From Alphaproteobacteria bacterium (GTDB lineage: Bacteria > Pseudomonadota > Alphaproteobacteria > Caulobacterales > Caulobacteraceae): DNA of 64,000 nt. The notes under the pieces are model-generated. The model searched no databases. It saw only the letters and a list, made by a program, of their open reading frames with translations, and was not told where the DNA came from. The DNA lies in assembly GCA_018826515.1 (NCBI GenBank), contig JAHKAM010000011.1:35284-99283 (forward strand). The letters are read 5' to 3'. The translations under genes and the position numbers were made by a program. This document shows positions 16,144 through 24,217 of this stretch, piece after piece (the stretch's first letter is position 1; every line of letters begins with the position of its first letter).

Positions 16144-16340
16144 TGAAGAACCGCCTCAAACTTCTGCGCGTCGAGCGCGGCTGGACCCAGGAGCAGCTGG
16201 GGCAGGCGCTGGGCGTGTCGCGACAGGCGGTCAACGCCCTGGAAACCGAGAAGCACGATCCCTCGCTGGATCTGGCCTATCGCATCGCCGTGCTGTTCAC
16301 GCGGCCGGTGGAAGAGATTTTCGACAATCCGCACGCCTGA
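16143..16340 (+). CDS. Small XRE-family helix-turn-helix regulator
   Basis: The 65-residue protein is a single HTH domain: MKNRLKLLRVERGWTQEQLG, then ALGVSRQAVNALE and a short tail ending RPVEEIFDNPHA. It belongs to the compact XRE group found immediately after small membrane proteins. It starts inside the preceding stop (TGATG). Four copies of one 15-base motif surround this gene pair, three upstream and one just before the downstream hydrolase, so it probably represses its own operon and perhaps the hydrolase. Confidence 0.85.
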   Translation: MKNRLKLLRVERGWTQEQLGQALGVSRQAVNALETEKHDPSLDLAYRIAVLFTRPVEEIFDNPHA

Positions 16341-16345
16341 TCAGG

Positions 16346-16360
16346 TCAGGCGAACCTTAC
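16346..16360 (-). promoter_or_regulatory. Operator-like motif copy 4, between the XRE gene and the hydrolase gene
   Basis: TCAGGCGAACCTTAC repeats the 15655 site with one change and matches the reverse complement of the 15702-15716 arm in 12 of 15 positions. It ends 20 bases before the hydrolase start. Confidence 0.5.
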
Positions 16361-16380
16361 TTCTTCTTCTGGAGATCGAG

Positions 16381-17319
16381 ATGTTCAAAGCCTTCTTCAA
16401 GGCGCGGCCCCGGCTGCGCGCGGCCCTGTTCGGCCTGGCCGTCTGTTCCCCGGCTTTCGTGGTCGGGATCGGTCAGGCGCTGGCGCAGGAAGCGCCGGCC
16501 CGGGTCGCCTTCACCTCGGACCGGCTGTCGGTCGAGGTCGTCGGGGCCGGGCCTGACGTGATCCTGATCCCGGGGTTCGCCTCGTCGCGCGAGGTGTGGC
16601 GGGTGGAGGCCGAGCGGCTGAAGGCGACCCATCGCGTGCATCTGGTGCAGCTGGCGGGGTTCGCGGGCGAGCCCTGGGTCCATGGCGACGGGCCCTTCGT
16701 CCAGCCGATGGCCGAAGAGCTGGCGCGCTATGTCCGCGAGGCGGGGCTGGAGCGGCCGGCGGTGATCGGCCATTCGATGGGCGGGATGACCGGCGTCCTG
16801 CTGGCGCAGCAGCACCCGGACCTGATCGGCCGGGTGATGAGCGTCGACAGCCTGCCGTTCTTCAGCGCCCTGTACGGGCCGCAGGCGACGGTGGAGTCGG
16901 CGCGGCCGTTCGCGGCCCAGGCCGCGGCCGGGATGCTGGCGGCGGACGAGGCGGGCTTCCGCGCCGGCCAGGCCCAGGGCGCGATCGGCCTGGCGCGCGA
17001 TCCGGCGACGCGGTCGGCCATGGTTGAGTGGTCGATGGCCTCGGATCGGCGGGCCCTGGCGGCCGCCATCGGGGAGGTGATGACGACCGACCTGCGGCCG
17101 GGGCTGGCGGCGATGACGACGCCGGTCTGGGCCGTCTACGCCTCGGACGCCGATGGCGGAGCGCCGGCGGCGATGGCCGACGCCCTGTGGGGCCGCGAGT
17201 ACGCCGCCCTGCGGGGCGTCCGGCTGGTCCGGGTGGACGGCAGCCGACATTTCATCATGGCCGATCAGCCGGCGCGGTTCGCCGGGCTGGTGGATCAGTT
17301 CCTGGCGGGGTCGGACTGA
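16381..17319 (+). CDS. Exported alpha/beta hydrolase
   Basis: The 312-residue protein has an N-terminal signal peptide with a basic start and an AQA cleavage site near residue 36. The hydrolase fold shows the oxyanion segment LIPGFASSREVW, the nucleophile elbow GHSMGG (Ser132), and the catalytic His290 in DGSRHFIM. Ser/His esterase or lipase activity in the periplasm or outside is expected; the substrate is unknown. A GGAG ribosome site lies 8 bases before the ATG. Co-transcription with the XRE cassette is possible because only 40 bases separate them, and that gap contains an operator-like motif. Confidence 0.8.
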   Translation: MFKAFFKARPRLRAALFGLAVCSPAFVVGIGQALAQEAPARVAFTSDRLSVEVVGAGPDVILIPGFASSREVWRVEAERLKATHRVHLVQLAGFAGEPWVHGDGPFVQPMAEELARYVREAGLERPAVIGHSMGGMTGVLLAQQHPDLIGRVMSVDSLPFFSALYGPQATVESARPFAAQAAAGMLAADEAGFRAGQAQGAIGLARDPATRSAMVEWSMASDRRALAAAIGEVMTTDLRPGLAAMTTPVWAVYASDADGGAPAAMADALWGREYAALRGVRLVRVDGSRHFIMADQPARFAGLVDQFLAGSD

Positions 17320-17849
17320 GCCGGCGTCATCGAGGCGGTGTTGCCCGGAAGCCGGCAGCGGCCGAGCACGTTGTTGTGGCCGATCTCATAGCCTTCCGCG
17401 GGGATGTCGAGGCAGTCGACCCACTGCAGCGGCTCGGTGTCGGAGACGACGATCCCGCCGCCCTCGTCGCAGTAGACCTCGACGAACGGGGCGAAGGCGG
17501 TGGAGCGGGTGACCACGGCCGCATCAACGACGCTGCACGAGAAGCCGCCACGACGGACGACCCGTTCGGCGTATTCGAGGGTTTCGGACGCGTTCATTTC
17601 CTCGCGGAAGCCGCGATCCCCGCCCCGACGACCGTAGTTCATTTCACGCCGTGAGCTGGCGATGCGCGTCGGGGTGGTGGAGTCCAGGCCGAGGTTGCTG
17701 GAGGCGCGGGCCTCGATGCCATAGGCCTCGACATGGCCGTTCGGGGTGAAGCTTCCGGGCACCGAATAGCTCTGCGCGAGCACGGGGGTGGCGGCGAAGA
17801 CCACGGCCGTGGCGGCCGAGGCGATGAGGATATGGGACAGGCGAGGCAT
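17295..17849 (-). CDS. Secreted cysteine-containing protein, paralogue 1, function unknown
   Basis: The 184-residue protein has a signal peptide (ending VLAQSYS) and three regularly placed Cys residues in GGFSCSVVDAAVV, VEVYCDEGGGIVV and QWVDCLDIPA, with a fourth in GRCRLPGN. The same pattern occurs in the next gene upstream on this strand (18124-18603), including SRREMN versus SREEMN and the CDEGGG/CVEGGG core, so the two are tandem paralogues. It is probably disulphide-stabilised in the periplasm. A GGAGGAG ribosome site lies before the ATG. The gene converges on the hydrolase with a 25-base overlap. No known domain was recognised. Confidence 0.7.
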   Translation of the reverse strand: MPRLSHILIASAATAVVFAATPVLAQSYSVPGSFTPNGHVEAYGIEARASSNLGLDSTTPTRIASSRREMNYGRRGGDRGFREEMNASETLEYAERVVRRGGFSCSVVDAAVVTRSTAFAPFVEVYCDEGGGIVVSDTEPLQWVDCLDIPAEGYEIGHNNVLGRCRLPGNTASMTPAQSDPARN

Positions 17850-18123
17850 GGGCGGTCTCCTCCGGAGGGTATGATCACTCCGGTCGCGGCGGACTGCCGA
17901 AGGTTTCGGCCTGTTGCGGTCAGCGCGGAGCGGAGAACAGTCGCGGGAAATGTACTGGCGTCTTCACATTAAACTCCAGATTGATGCTGATCAGACGGGA
18001 AAGTCAAACCGCTCCGGAGTACCGGTGCATTCAACCCGAAGTTCAGATCCGCCGGGACCCGGGAGGGAACCGGACAGACAGCCCGGCGGACCGCCGCGCT
18101 GCCAACTCGGGCGGCCTTTGAGG

Positions 18124-18603
18124 TCAGGGTCCGGTCGGGCGGGCGCGGTCGGCCAGACCGGCGTTGCCGGGCAGGGTGCAGGCGGCGACGACGCGCTGAC
18201 GGCGGCCGGCCTGACCGGCGTCCGGCGCCAGGTCGAGGCAGTCGGTGACCTGGAGCGGGTCGGCGTCGGCGATGATGACGCCGCCGCCCTCGACGCAATC
18301 GATCTCGATCAGGGAGCCGCCGTTGCGGGTCCGGCCGATGATCGCGGCCTCGGCGACGGCGCAGACCAGACCGGCGCGGGCCACGGCGTCGGCGGCCTGG
18401 TTCTCGACCGAAGGCCCGACCGGGGCGTTGCGGCCCCGGTTCATTTCCTCGCGCGAGCCGGCGATGCGGCTGGGCGTCCCGGCCGTCACGCCGAACTGGC
18501 CGGGCGTGTAGATGCGCAGCCCCTCGGGCTCCCTCGCGCTCTGGGGCAGGGCGAGCGCGGGCCCCGCGAGGCTCGCCAGCAGCAGGACGAGGACCGACCG
18601 CAT
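18124..18603 (-). CDS. Secreted cysteine-containing protein, paralogue 2, function unknown
   Basis: The 159-residue protein has a signal peptide (MRSVLVLLLASLAGPALA). It shares with the protein at 17295-17849 the SREEMNRGR segment, GLVCAVAEAAIIGRTRNGG, IEIDCVEGGGVIIADADPLQ and TDCLDL, as well as the CTLPGN end. Its ATG overlaps the TGA of the preceding lipoprotein gene by one base, so it belongs to the ubiA-lipoprotein transcription unit. The function is unknown. Confidence 0.7.
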   Translation of the reverse strand: MRSVLVLLLASLAGPALALPQSAREPEGLRIYTPGQFGVTAGTPSRIAGSREEMNRGRNAPVGPSVENQAADAVARAGLVCAVAEAAIIGRTRNGGSLIEIDCVEGGGVIIADADPLQVTDCLDLAPDAGQAGRRQRVVAACTLPGNAGLADRARPTGP

Positions 18604-19469
18604 CAGTTCGCCGCGGGCGCGGGGGCGGGGGCCATGGCGGGGGTGACGTCGCCGGTCTTGAGCAGTTGTCCCGCGAAATCGTCGGCATAGGCGACCGCGA
18701 GCAGGGAGCGGAAACCGCTGACCGGCAGGGCGATTTCATAGGCCCCCTCGACCCGCGGGCCGACCTGATAGGGGTTGATCAGGAAGATCAGCCCCGCAAC
18801 CTTGCCGGGGGTGGAGCCGGGGGCGAGGACGAAGGCGGTGTCGGCGGCGCGAGGGCAGGATGCGCCCGGCCGTCCGCCAAGCGAGATCGAGGTGCTGTCG
18901 GGGACGCGCGCGCGCCGGGCGGCGTTGATCGCCGAGCACAGGGCTTCATCAAGAATGGTCAGGTCGGCGCCCTTGCGGAACAGGTCGGCGAGGCCGATCC
19001 GGCGCTTCAGCGACTTGTCCCAAAGAATGCCGCTGGTCAGGGTGTTGGGGTTGGCGCCCCCCGAATAGTCGAAATCCACCCGCTTGAGGCTGAGCAGCTT
19101 GCCGGTCTCGGCGGCGACGGTGACGGTGAGGGTCTTTTCGTATTTGGGTCGTCCGGTGTCGGCCCCGGCCTCGGTCAGCTCACCCTGGGCGCCCTCGGTG
19201 AACTGGCGCAGCAGTCGCACCTCCTCGGCATAGAGGCGGGCGTGAAGATCGGGCTGGGGCCGGATGGCGTCGGGCAGGGTCAGGCGGACGTCGGCCCAGG
19301 GGGTCTTCGATTCAAACGCCAGCGGCGCGGCGGCGTCGGCCGGGGTCACGGTCGCCGTCTCGCCTGCGGCGGCGGGACGGTCGCCGGGGGCGGGCTCGCG
19401 ATCGCGGTTGCAGGCGGACAGGCCGGCGGCGAGGGCCGCGGTCAGCAGCAGGGCGCGAAAAGCGGACAT
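18603..19469 (-). CDS. Lipoprotein with PdaC/RsiV-like (DUF4163/DUF3298) domains
   Basis: The 288-residue protein has a lipobox (LAAGLSAC) with Cys20, so it should be lipid-anchored. The mature part (FESKTPWADVRLTLPDAI, VDFDYSGGANPNTLTSGILW, LADLFRKGADLT, FLINPYQVGPRVEGAYEIAL) resembles the DUF4163/DUF3298 pair found in PdaC-like and anti-sigma RsiV-like proteins, which bind lysozyme or peptidoglycan in some bacteria. A strong AAGGAG site lies before the ATG, and ubiA ends 11 bases upstream. A cell-envelope role is inferred only from the domain. Confidence 0.75.
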   Translation of the reverse strand: MSAFRALLLTAALAAGLSACNRDREPAPGDRPAAAGETATVTPADAAAPLAFESKTPWADVRLTLPDAIRPQPDLHARLYAEEVRLLRQFTEGAQGELTEAGADTGRPKYEKTLTVTVAAETGKLLSLKRVDFDYSGGANPNTLTSGILWDKSLKRRIGLADLFRKGADLTILDEALCSAINAARRARVPDSTSISLGGRPGASCPRAADTAFVLAPGSTPGKVAGLIFLINPYQVGPRVEGAYEIALPVSGFRSLLAVAYADDFAGQLLKTGDVTPAMAPAPAPAAN

Positions 19470-19480
19470 GCGGGACTCCT

Positions 19481-20476
19481 TCAGAACGGCCACGATACAG
19501 CGCCGAGAATGATGGCGAAAAGCAGAATGAAGCCCGCGTCGCGGTTGGAGCGGAACAGGCGCAGGGCGAGGGCGGGATCGTCGGAGCGGGTCCGGTTGAC
19601 CTGCCAGGCGAGATGGGCGGCGAAGGCCGGGACGGCGACGTAGAACAGGGGCCCGAGGCCGGCGGTCGCCCCGGCGCCCACGGTCAGGATGACCGTCAGG
19701 ATGTAGAAGAAGGCGACCCCGTCGCGGACCTTCGGGCCGAGGCGGCGGGCCGAGGATTTGACCCCGACCATGGCGTCGTCCTCGATGTCCTGGAGCGCGT
19801 AGAGGGTGTCGTAGCCGAGGGTCCAGAAGACGAGGCCGAGGTAGAGGAGGAGGGCAGACGTCGCGAGACCCCCGAGGCGGAGTGGAAAGTCCACGAGGCC
19901 GATCACGGGGTAGAATCCCATCGCCAGATAGACGGCGGTGGCGGCCGCGAACCCCATCAGGACGCCCCAGTTGAAGGTCAGGCCGAGCCAGGCCTGGGGC
20001 CACCAGGTGATCCGCTTCATGAAGGGGTAGGCGGCGACGAGGGCGAGGGAGGCGACGCCGAGGGCGATGGCGGTCAGGCCGAGGGTCAGGAGGATCAGCA
20101 GGCTGATCAGACTGCAGACGACCACGAAGGCCAGCGCCTGTTTCACCGAGATCTGGCCCGAGGGGATGGGCCGCAGGGCGGTGCGGGCGACCTTCGCGTC
20201 GATGTCGCGGTCGACGATGTCGTTGAAGGCGCAGCCCGCGGCCCGCATCAGGCCGGCGCCGAGGGCGAAGCCGAGGAACAACCAGGCGTCATAGAGGTCC
20301 GGCGCCTTGCGGTGCTGGGCGAGGGTCAGGGCGATGCCCTGCCAGCCGGGCAGGAGCAGCAGCCAGATGCCGATCGGGCGATCGAACCGGCCCAGCTTCA
20401 GCCACGGCTTGAGACCTTCCGGCGCGTGACGGTCGACCCAGTTCGTCGGGGCGTCGGGAAGCGGGGCGGAGGTCAT
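19481..20476 (-). CDS. ubiA: 4-hydroxybenzoate polyprenyltransferase (ubiquinone biosynthesis)
   Basis: UbiA transfers the polyprenyl chain to 4-hydroxybenzoate in the inner membrane. The 331-residue protein has about eight membrane segments and both Asp-rich motifs: NDIVDRDID near residue 87 and DIEDD near residue 218, which bind the Mg2+-pyrophosphate. The start ATG at 20476 gives MTSAPLPDAPTNWVDRHAPE; a longer frame upstream runs into repeat DNA and is rejected. The length fits UbiA. It heads a unit with the lipoprotein and secreted paralogue 2. Confidence 0.93.
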   Translation of the reverse strand: MTSAPLPDAPTNWVDRHAPEGLKPWLKLGRFDRPIGIWLLLLPGWQGIALTLAQHRKAPDLYDAWLFLGFALGAGLMRAAGCAFNDIVDRDIDAKVARTALRPIPSGQISVKQALAFVVVCSLISLLILLTLGLTAIALGVASLALVAAYPFMKRITWWPQAWLGLTFNWGVLMGFAAATAVYLAMGFYPVIGLVDFPLRLGGLATSALLLYLGLVFWTLGYDTLYALQDIEDDAMVGVKSSARRLGPKVRDGVAFFYILTVILTVGAGATAGLGPLFYVAVPAFAAHLAWQVNRTRSDDPALALRLFRSNRDAGFILLFAIILGAVSWPF

Positions 20477-20532
20477 GGGGTGGAGATAGCCTGTCGGAGG
20501 GGGAGGGTGAAGGGTGGCGGTGAGGGGCGCGC

Positions 20533-20693
20533 GTTCTCCCTCCCCCGAAGTGGGGAGGGATGTCGGCGCGAAGCGACGACAGGGTGGGGAAGAGCGAAAC
20601 CGGGCGTCGGTGGTGCGGGACTGGCGTTCCCCACCCGGGCTCGGCTGCGCCTCGCCGTCCCTCCCCATAAAGGGGAGGGAGAAACGACGGCGC
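20533..20693. repeat. Nested-palindrome intergenic repeat A
   Basis: A perfect 9-bp hairpin at 20537-20560 (TCCCTCCCC/GGGGAGGGA) and another at 20658-20680 with the same arms mark the two ends. Inside lie further inverted segments (GTGGGGAA versus TTCCCCAC). The whole unit is therefore an imperfect 160-base palindrome of the REP/BIME style. No coding signal is seen. Confidence 0.6.
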
Positions 20694-21188
20694 ATGACTC
20701 TTCGCCGCCGGTGCAGGCGGTTGGGGGAGGGCGCGGAGCGGCCGGGCCTCGCCCGGTGCGAATGTGTTTTACCGTTTCGACGAAGCAGACCGCCCCGCGT
20801 AGCCGTTTTCCACGCGCCCTCCGGCTGGCGGCCCTTGCTTCGGGCCTTACCGGATCTCCGCCGCAGCCATTGCTGGCTGCGACGCGCGGCGGACAGGGCT
20901 TACGTCAGCGGCCCGCACATTCAGCGCGCGGCGAGCAAGCGGAAGGCCATCCATCGACCTCCGCGAGGACCCCCGAGGTATCCGTCCCCCGGGCTTCATC
21001 GCTCGACCACAGCCCGCCGACATCGGGGAGTTGGATCCGACGCCCTCCCCACCGACGGGATGGGGAGGAGTCTGGCACGGGTCCCGGCCATGATGGCTGG
21101 TGACGCTGTAATTTTTGAAAGACGAGCGGAGTCAGAGGGTTGGCGAGGCGGGATATGCTGACAATCGGCGGATAGCAACATCGCGATC
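20694..21188. other. Gene-free stretch between repeats A and B
   Basis: No credible gene is seen on either strand. Several hairpins occur: GCCGGGC/GCCCGG at about 20741-20756 followed by a TGTGTTTT tract, GGCCC/GGGCC near 20830, and GCAGCCA/TGGCTGC near 20865. A structured RNA is conceivable, but the hallmarks of RNase P RNA, tmRNA and SRP RNA were not found. Confidence 0.4.
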
Positions 21189-21342
21189 CCTTCTCCCATT
21201 GGGAGAAGGTGCCCCGTAGGGGCGGATGTGGGTCGGCTGGTGGAAGCGGCGAAGCCGCCCCCTGGCGGACGACCCACACCCTTTCGCGCAAGAACGACCG
21301 CTTCGCGCTCGTGCGCTCAAGCCCTCTCCCAATGGGAGAGGG
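21189..21342. repeat. Nested-palindrome intergenic repeat B
   Basis: The element starts with a perfect 9-bp hairpin (CCTTCTCCC-ATT-GGGAGAAGG, 21189-21209) and ends with another (CCCTCTCCC-AAT-GGGAGAGGG, 21322-21342). Inside are GCCCC/GGGGC (21211-21223), TGTGGGTCG/CGACCCACA (21227-21278) and GCGGC-GAA-GCCGC. Its design matches repeat A although the sequence differs. It lies 9 bases after the amtB stop and could help end that transcript. Confidence 0.65.
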
Positions 21343-21350
21343 AGCGCCCC

Positions 21351-22667
21351 CTACGAATGAACCGTCTCGCCATGCTGGGTGTAGTCGAGGCCTTCGATTT
21401 CCTCCTCCTTCGGCACGCGCAGACCGGTGGTGAATTTGCAGATCATGAGGATCAGGAAGGTGCCGATGGCGCTCCAGGCGATGACGGCGACAAGGCCGAT
21501 GGCCTGGTTGAGCAGGTTGGCGCCGGCCGCGGCGGGGTTGATGGCGGCGGTGGCCAGCACGCCGGTCAGCAGGGCGCCGACGATGCCGCCGACGCCGTGC
21601 ACGCCGAAGGCGTCGAGGCTGTCGTCGTATTTCAGGGCGCGCTTGAGCCAGACGGCGCCGGCATAGCAGGCCGGGCCGCAGACGAGGCCGATGATGAAGG
21701 CGCCCTTGGGATCGACCAGGCCGGCGGCGGGGGTGATGCCCACCAGGCCCGCGACGAGGCCGGAGAGCAGGCCCAGCAGGGTCGGCTTCTTGTGGTCGAA
21801 CCACTCGACGGCGGTCCAGGCGAGGGCGGCGGCGGCGGCGGCGAGGAGGGTGTTGAAGGCGGCGACGGCGGCGATGCCGTCGGCGGCCCAGGCCGAGCCG
21901 GCGTTGAAGCCCAGCCAGCCGACCAGCAGCAGGCCGGCGCCGATGGCGGTGTAGGCCAGATTGTGCGGGGCCATATTGTCCCGCCCGTGGCCGTGACGCG
22001 GGCCCAGCACGAGGGCGGCGACGAGGCCGGCGACGCCGGCATTGACGTGGACCACGGCCCCGCCGGCGAAGTCGAGCACGCCCAGCGAACCCATCCAGCC
22101 GCCCCCCCAGACCTGATGGCAGATCGGCGCATAGACGATCAGGTGCCAGAGGAAGAAGAACAGGATGGAGGCCGAGAATTTGATCCGCTCGGCGAAGGCG
22201 CCGGCGATCAGGGCCGGGGTGATGATGGCGAAGGTCAGCTGATAGGCGATCCAGAGGAACTCCGGCAGGCCGGGGGCCAGGCTGTGGGCGGTGGTCGGCG
22301 TGACGCCGTTCAGGAAGGCGGCCTGCAATCCGCCGATGAAGCCGTTGGTCGCCTCGCCGCTGGAGCCGAAGGACAGGCTGTAGCCGGCGATGAACCAGAG
22401 CACGGTGACGATGGCCATGGCGGCGGTGGAGTGGGCGATGGTGGCGAGCACGTTCTTGCGCCGCACCATGCCGCCGTAGAACAGGGCCAGACCGGGCAGG
22501 GTCATCAGCAGGACCAGCGCCGTCGAGGTCAGGATCCAGGCCGCCGAGGCCTCATTGAGCTCCAGCGGCGCCTGGTGGGCGAGCAGGGCGGGCGCGGCGG
22601 CGAGAGCCGGGCCGGCGGCCAAGATGGCGGGAAGGCTGAGAAGGGCGGGGAGAAGGCGGGTCTTCAT
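21351..22667 (-). CDS. amtB: Ammonium transporter (Amt/MEP/Rh family)
   Basis: The 438-residue protein has a signal peptide and about eleven membrane helices. It carries the conserved pore His pair within VVHVNAGVAG and FGVHGVGG, the family signature segment DFAGGAVVHVNAG, and GGGWMGSLGVLDF. It should conduct ammonium at the inner membrane. The ATG at 22667 begins a proper signal (MKTRLLPALLSLPAILAAGP); a frame extension of 33 residues upstream is rejected. amtB is usually preceded by the PII gene glnK, but here a MITE-like repeat and an epimerase gene lie upstream, so PII regulation must come from elsewhere. Confidence 0.93.
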   Translation of the reverse strand: MKTRLLPALLSLPAILAAGPALAAAPALLAHQAPLELNEASAAWILTSTALVLLMTLPGLALFYGGMVRRKNVLATIAHSTAAMAIVTVLWFIAGYSLSFGSSGEATNGFIGGLQAAFLNGVTPTTAHSLAPGLPEFLWIAYQLTFAIITPALIAGAFAERIKFSASILFFFLWHLIVYAPICHQVWGGGWMGSLGVLDFAGGAVVHVNAGVAGLVAALVLGPRHGHGRDNMAPHNLAYTAIGAGLLLVGWLGFNAGSAWAADGIAAVAAFNTLLAAAAAALAWTAVEWFDHKKPTLLGLLSGLVAGLVGITPAAGLVDPKGAFIIGLVCGPACYAGAVWLKRALKYDDSLDAFGVHGVGGIVGALLTGVLATAAINPAAAGANLLNQAIGLVAVIAWSAIGTFLILMICKFTTGLRVPKEEEIEGLDYTQHGETVHS

Positions 22668-22867
22668 GCGGCGGGGTCCGAGGCTGGAGACAGATGGCTC
22701 GGCTCGAACCGCGTTCGGGGCCGCGGATAGGGATAGGAACCTATTGCAGCGCAGCAGGCAAATCATTTCGTGTGCGGTGCAAAAACTTGCTGTGACGCTG
22801 CGTGGTGCGGCACACCAGGCTGACGTTACGGCACGTCCTGACCGCTGGTGTTCGCGCCTGCGGGGAG
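22668..22867. other. Upstream region of amtB
   Basis: No gene is seen in this stretch. It should hold the amtB promoter. An AT-richer part (AAATCATTTCG, about 22760) lies roughly 95 bases before the start. No clear -24/-12 (RpoN) element was found by eye. Confidence 0.35.
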
Positions 22868-23103
22868 AAGGTTCATCACCAAGGACACGAAGGGATCACG
22901 AAGGACACGAAGGGTCCGGAGAGGATGACTGGGCCGGATTCGCCTTTCGGGCTTTGGAAGACTCTGGATCGAGGCCAAGGCCTCGATCGGACTGAGGCGG
23001 CGAAGCCGCGATCGGTTGGGAGGCCAAAGACGCCACCGGTCCGGGACCGCCGCAGTCCCTTCGTGTCCTTTGTGATCCCTTGGTGTCCTTGGTGACGAAC
23101 CTT
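22868..23103. repeat. 236-bp MITE-like inverted repeat with 47-bp arms
   Basis: The left arm (22868-22914) and the reverse complement of the right arm (23057-23103) agree in 44 of 47 positions. Each arm contains direct subrepeats of the form AAGGACACGAAGG. The centre holds a perfect 10-bp palindrome with a two-base spacer (22967-22988, GATCGAGGCC-AA-GGCCTCGATC). No transposase frame or clear target duplication is present. It fits a non-autonomous mobile or dispersed palindromic element. Confidence 0.65.
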
Positions 23104-23157
23104 CCGTCCTCGCCGGGCGGGCGCCGGCGACGACGCGCGATCCGTCGGGGGGCTGGG

Positions 23158-24180
23158 TCAGACGCCGTAGAAGTCGCGGTACCAGTCGACGAAGCGTTTG
23201 ACCCCGACGTCGATCGCGGTGGAGGGGGCGTAGCCGAAGGCGGCGTTGGTTTCGGTCACATCGGCCTCGGTGCGGGTCATCTCGCCGTCCTGGGTCGGCA
23301 TGACGTTGAGGATCGCCTTGCGGCCCAGCACCTGTTCCAGCACCGCGATGTAGCGGGCCAGCGGCTCGCGGCGCCCGGCGCCGAGGTTGAGGATGCGCCA
23401 GGGGGCGACGCCGCTCGTGCCGGGATTGGGGGCCTCGGCCCGCCAGGCGGGGTCCTTGCCGGGGACATCGTCCAGGGCGGCGACGACGCCGTCGACGATG
23501 TCGTCGACATAGGTGAAGTCGCGCTCCATGGCGCCGGCGCCATAGACGTCGATCGGCCGGCCCTCGAGGATGGCGCGGGTGAATTTGAACAGGGCCATGT
23601 CCGGCCGGCCCCACGGGCCATAGACGGTGAAGAAGCGCAGGCCGGTCGAGGGGATGCCGAAGATGTAGGCATAGGCGTGGGCCATGGCCTCATTGGCGAT
23701 CTTGGTCGCCGAATAGACATTGAGCGGGTGGGCCACGCCCTGCTGCACCGAGAAGGGCAGGGCGGCGTTGGCGCCGAACACCGAACTGGTCGAGGCGAAC
23801 ACCAGATGCTCGGCCTTCACGGCGCGGGCGCCCTCCAGCACGGTCAGGAAGCCGACGACGTTGGAGTCGATATAGGTCTCGGGGTTTTCGACGCTGTAGC
23901 GGATGCCGGCCTGGGCCCCGAGGTGGACGATGCGGCGCGGCGCGTGCTTCGCGAACAGGGCGGCCATGCCGTCGCGGTCGGCGAGATCGAGCGTGTGATG
24001 GATGTAGCGGGGCTCGGTCAGCAGGATGTCGAGCCGGGCCTGTTTCAGGGCGGGGTCGTAGTAGTCGTTGAGGTTGTCGACGCCGATCACCGTCTCGCCG
24101 CGCGCCAGCAGCCGCCGGGCGGTGTGGAAGCCGATGAAGCCGGCCGAGCCGGTGACGAGGACGGGGCCCTGGGTGGTCAT
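23158..24180 (-). CDS. NAD-dependent nucleotide-sugar epimerase, UDP-glucuronate 4-epimerase-like
   Basis: The 340-residue extended SDR has the NAD motif VTGSAGFIGFHTA and the catalytic STSSVFG and YSATK segments. NLNDYYDPALKQARLDIL and RFFTVYGPWGRPDMALFKF match the UDP-glucuronate 4-epimerase (GalE/CapI-like) subgroup, which makes UDP-galacturonate for surface polysaccharides. A UDP-glucose dehydrogenase that would supply its substrate ends at the right edge of the window. The ATG at 24180 (MTTQGPVLVTG) is preferred to an upstream start because the fold begins there. Confidence 0.85.
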   Translation of the reverse strand: MTTQGPVLVTGSAGFIGFHTARRLLARGETVIGVDNLNDYYDPALKQARLDILLTEPRYIHHTLDLADRDGMAALFAKHAPRRIVHLGAQAGIRYSVENPETYIDSNVVGFLTVLEGARAVKAEHLVFASTSSVFGANAALPFSVQQGVAHPLNVYSATKIANEAMAHAYAYIFGIPSTGLRFFTVYGPWGRPDMALFKFTRAILEGRPIDVYGAGAMERDFTYVDDIVDGVVAALDDVPGKDPAWRAEAPNPGTSGVAPWRILNLGAGRREPLARYIAVLEQVLGRKAILNVMPTQDGEMTRTEADVTETNAAFGYAPSTAIDVGVKRFVDWYRDFYGV

Positions 24181-24217
24181 GGGTTTGCGATAGCGCCGGG
24201 CGGGCGGGTCCGCCACC

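Noticed and set aside
20694..21188. RNase P RNA, tmRNA or SRP RNA in the gene-free stretch
   Set aside because: The conserved core sequences of these RNAs were looked for on both strands and not found.
21228..22730. A 500-residue Gly-rich forward frame overlapping amtB
   Set aside because: It is the antisense of amtB, whose membrane helices and motifs are clear, and has Gly/Asp-rich composition typical of antisense frames in GC-rich DNA.
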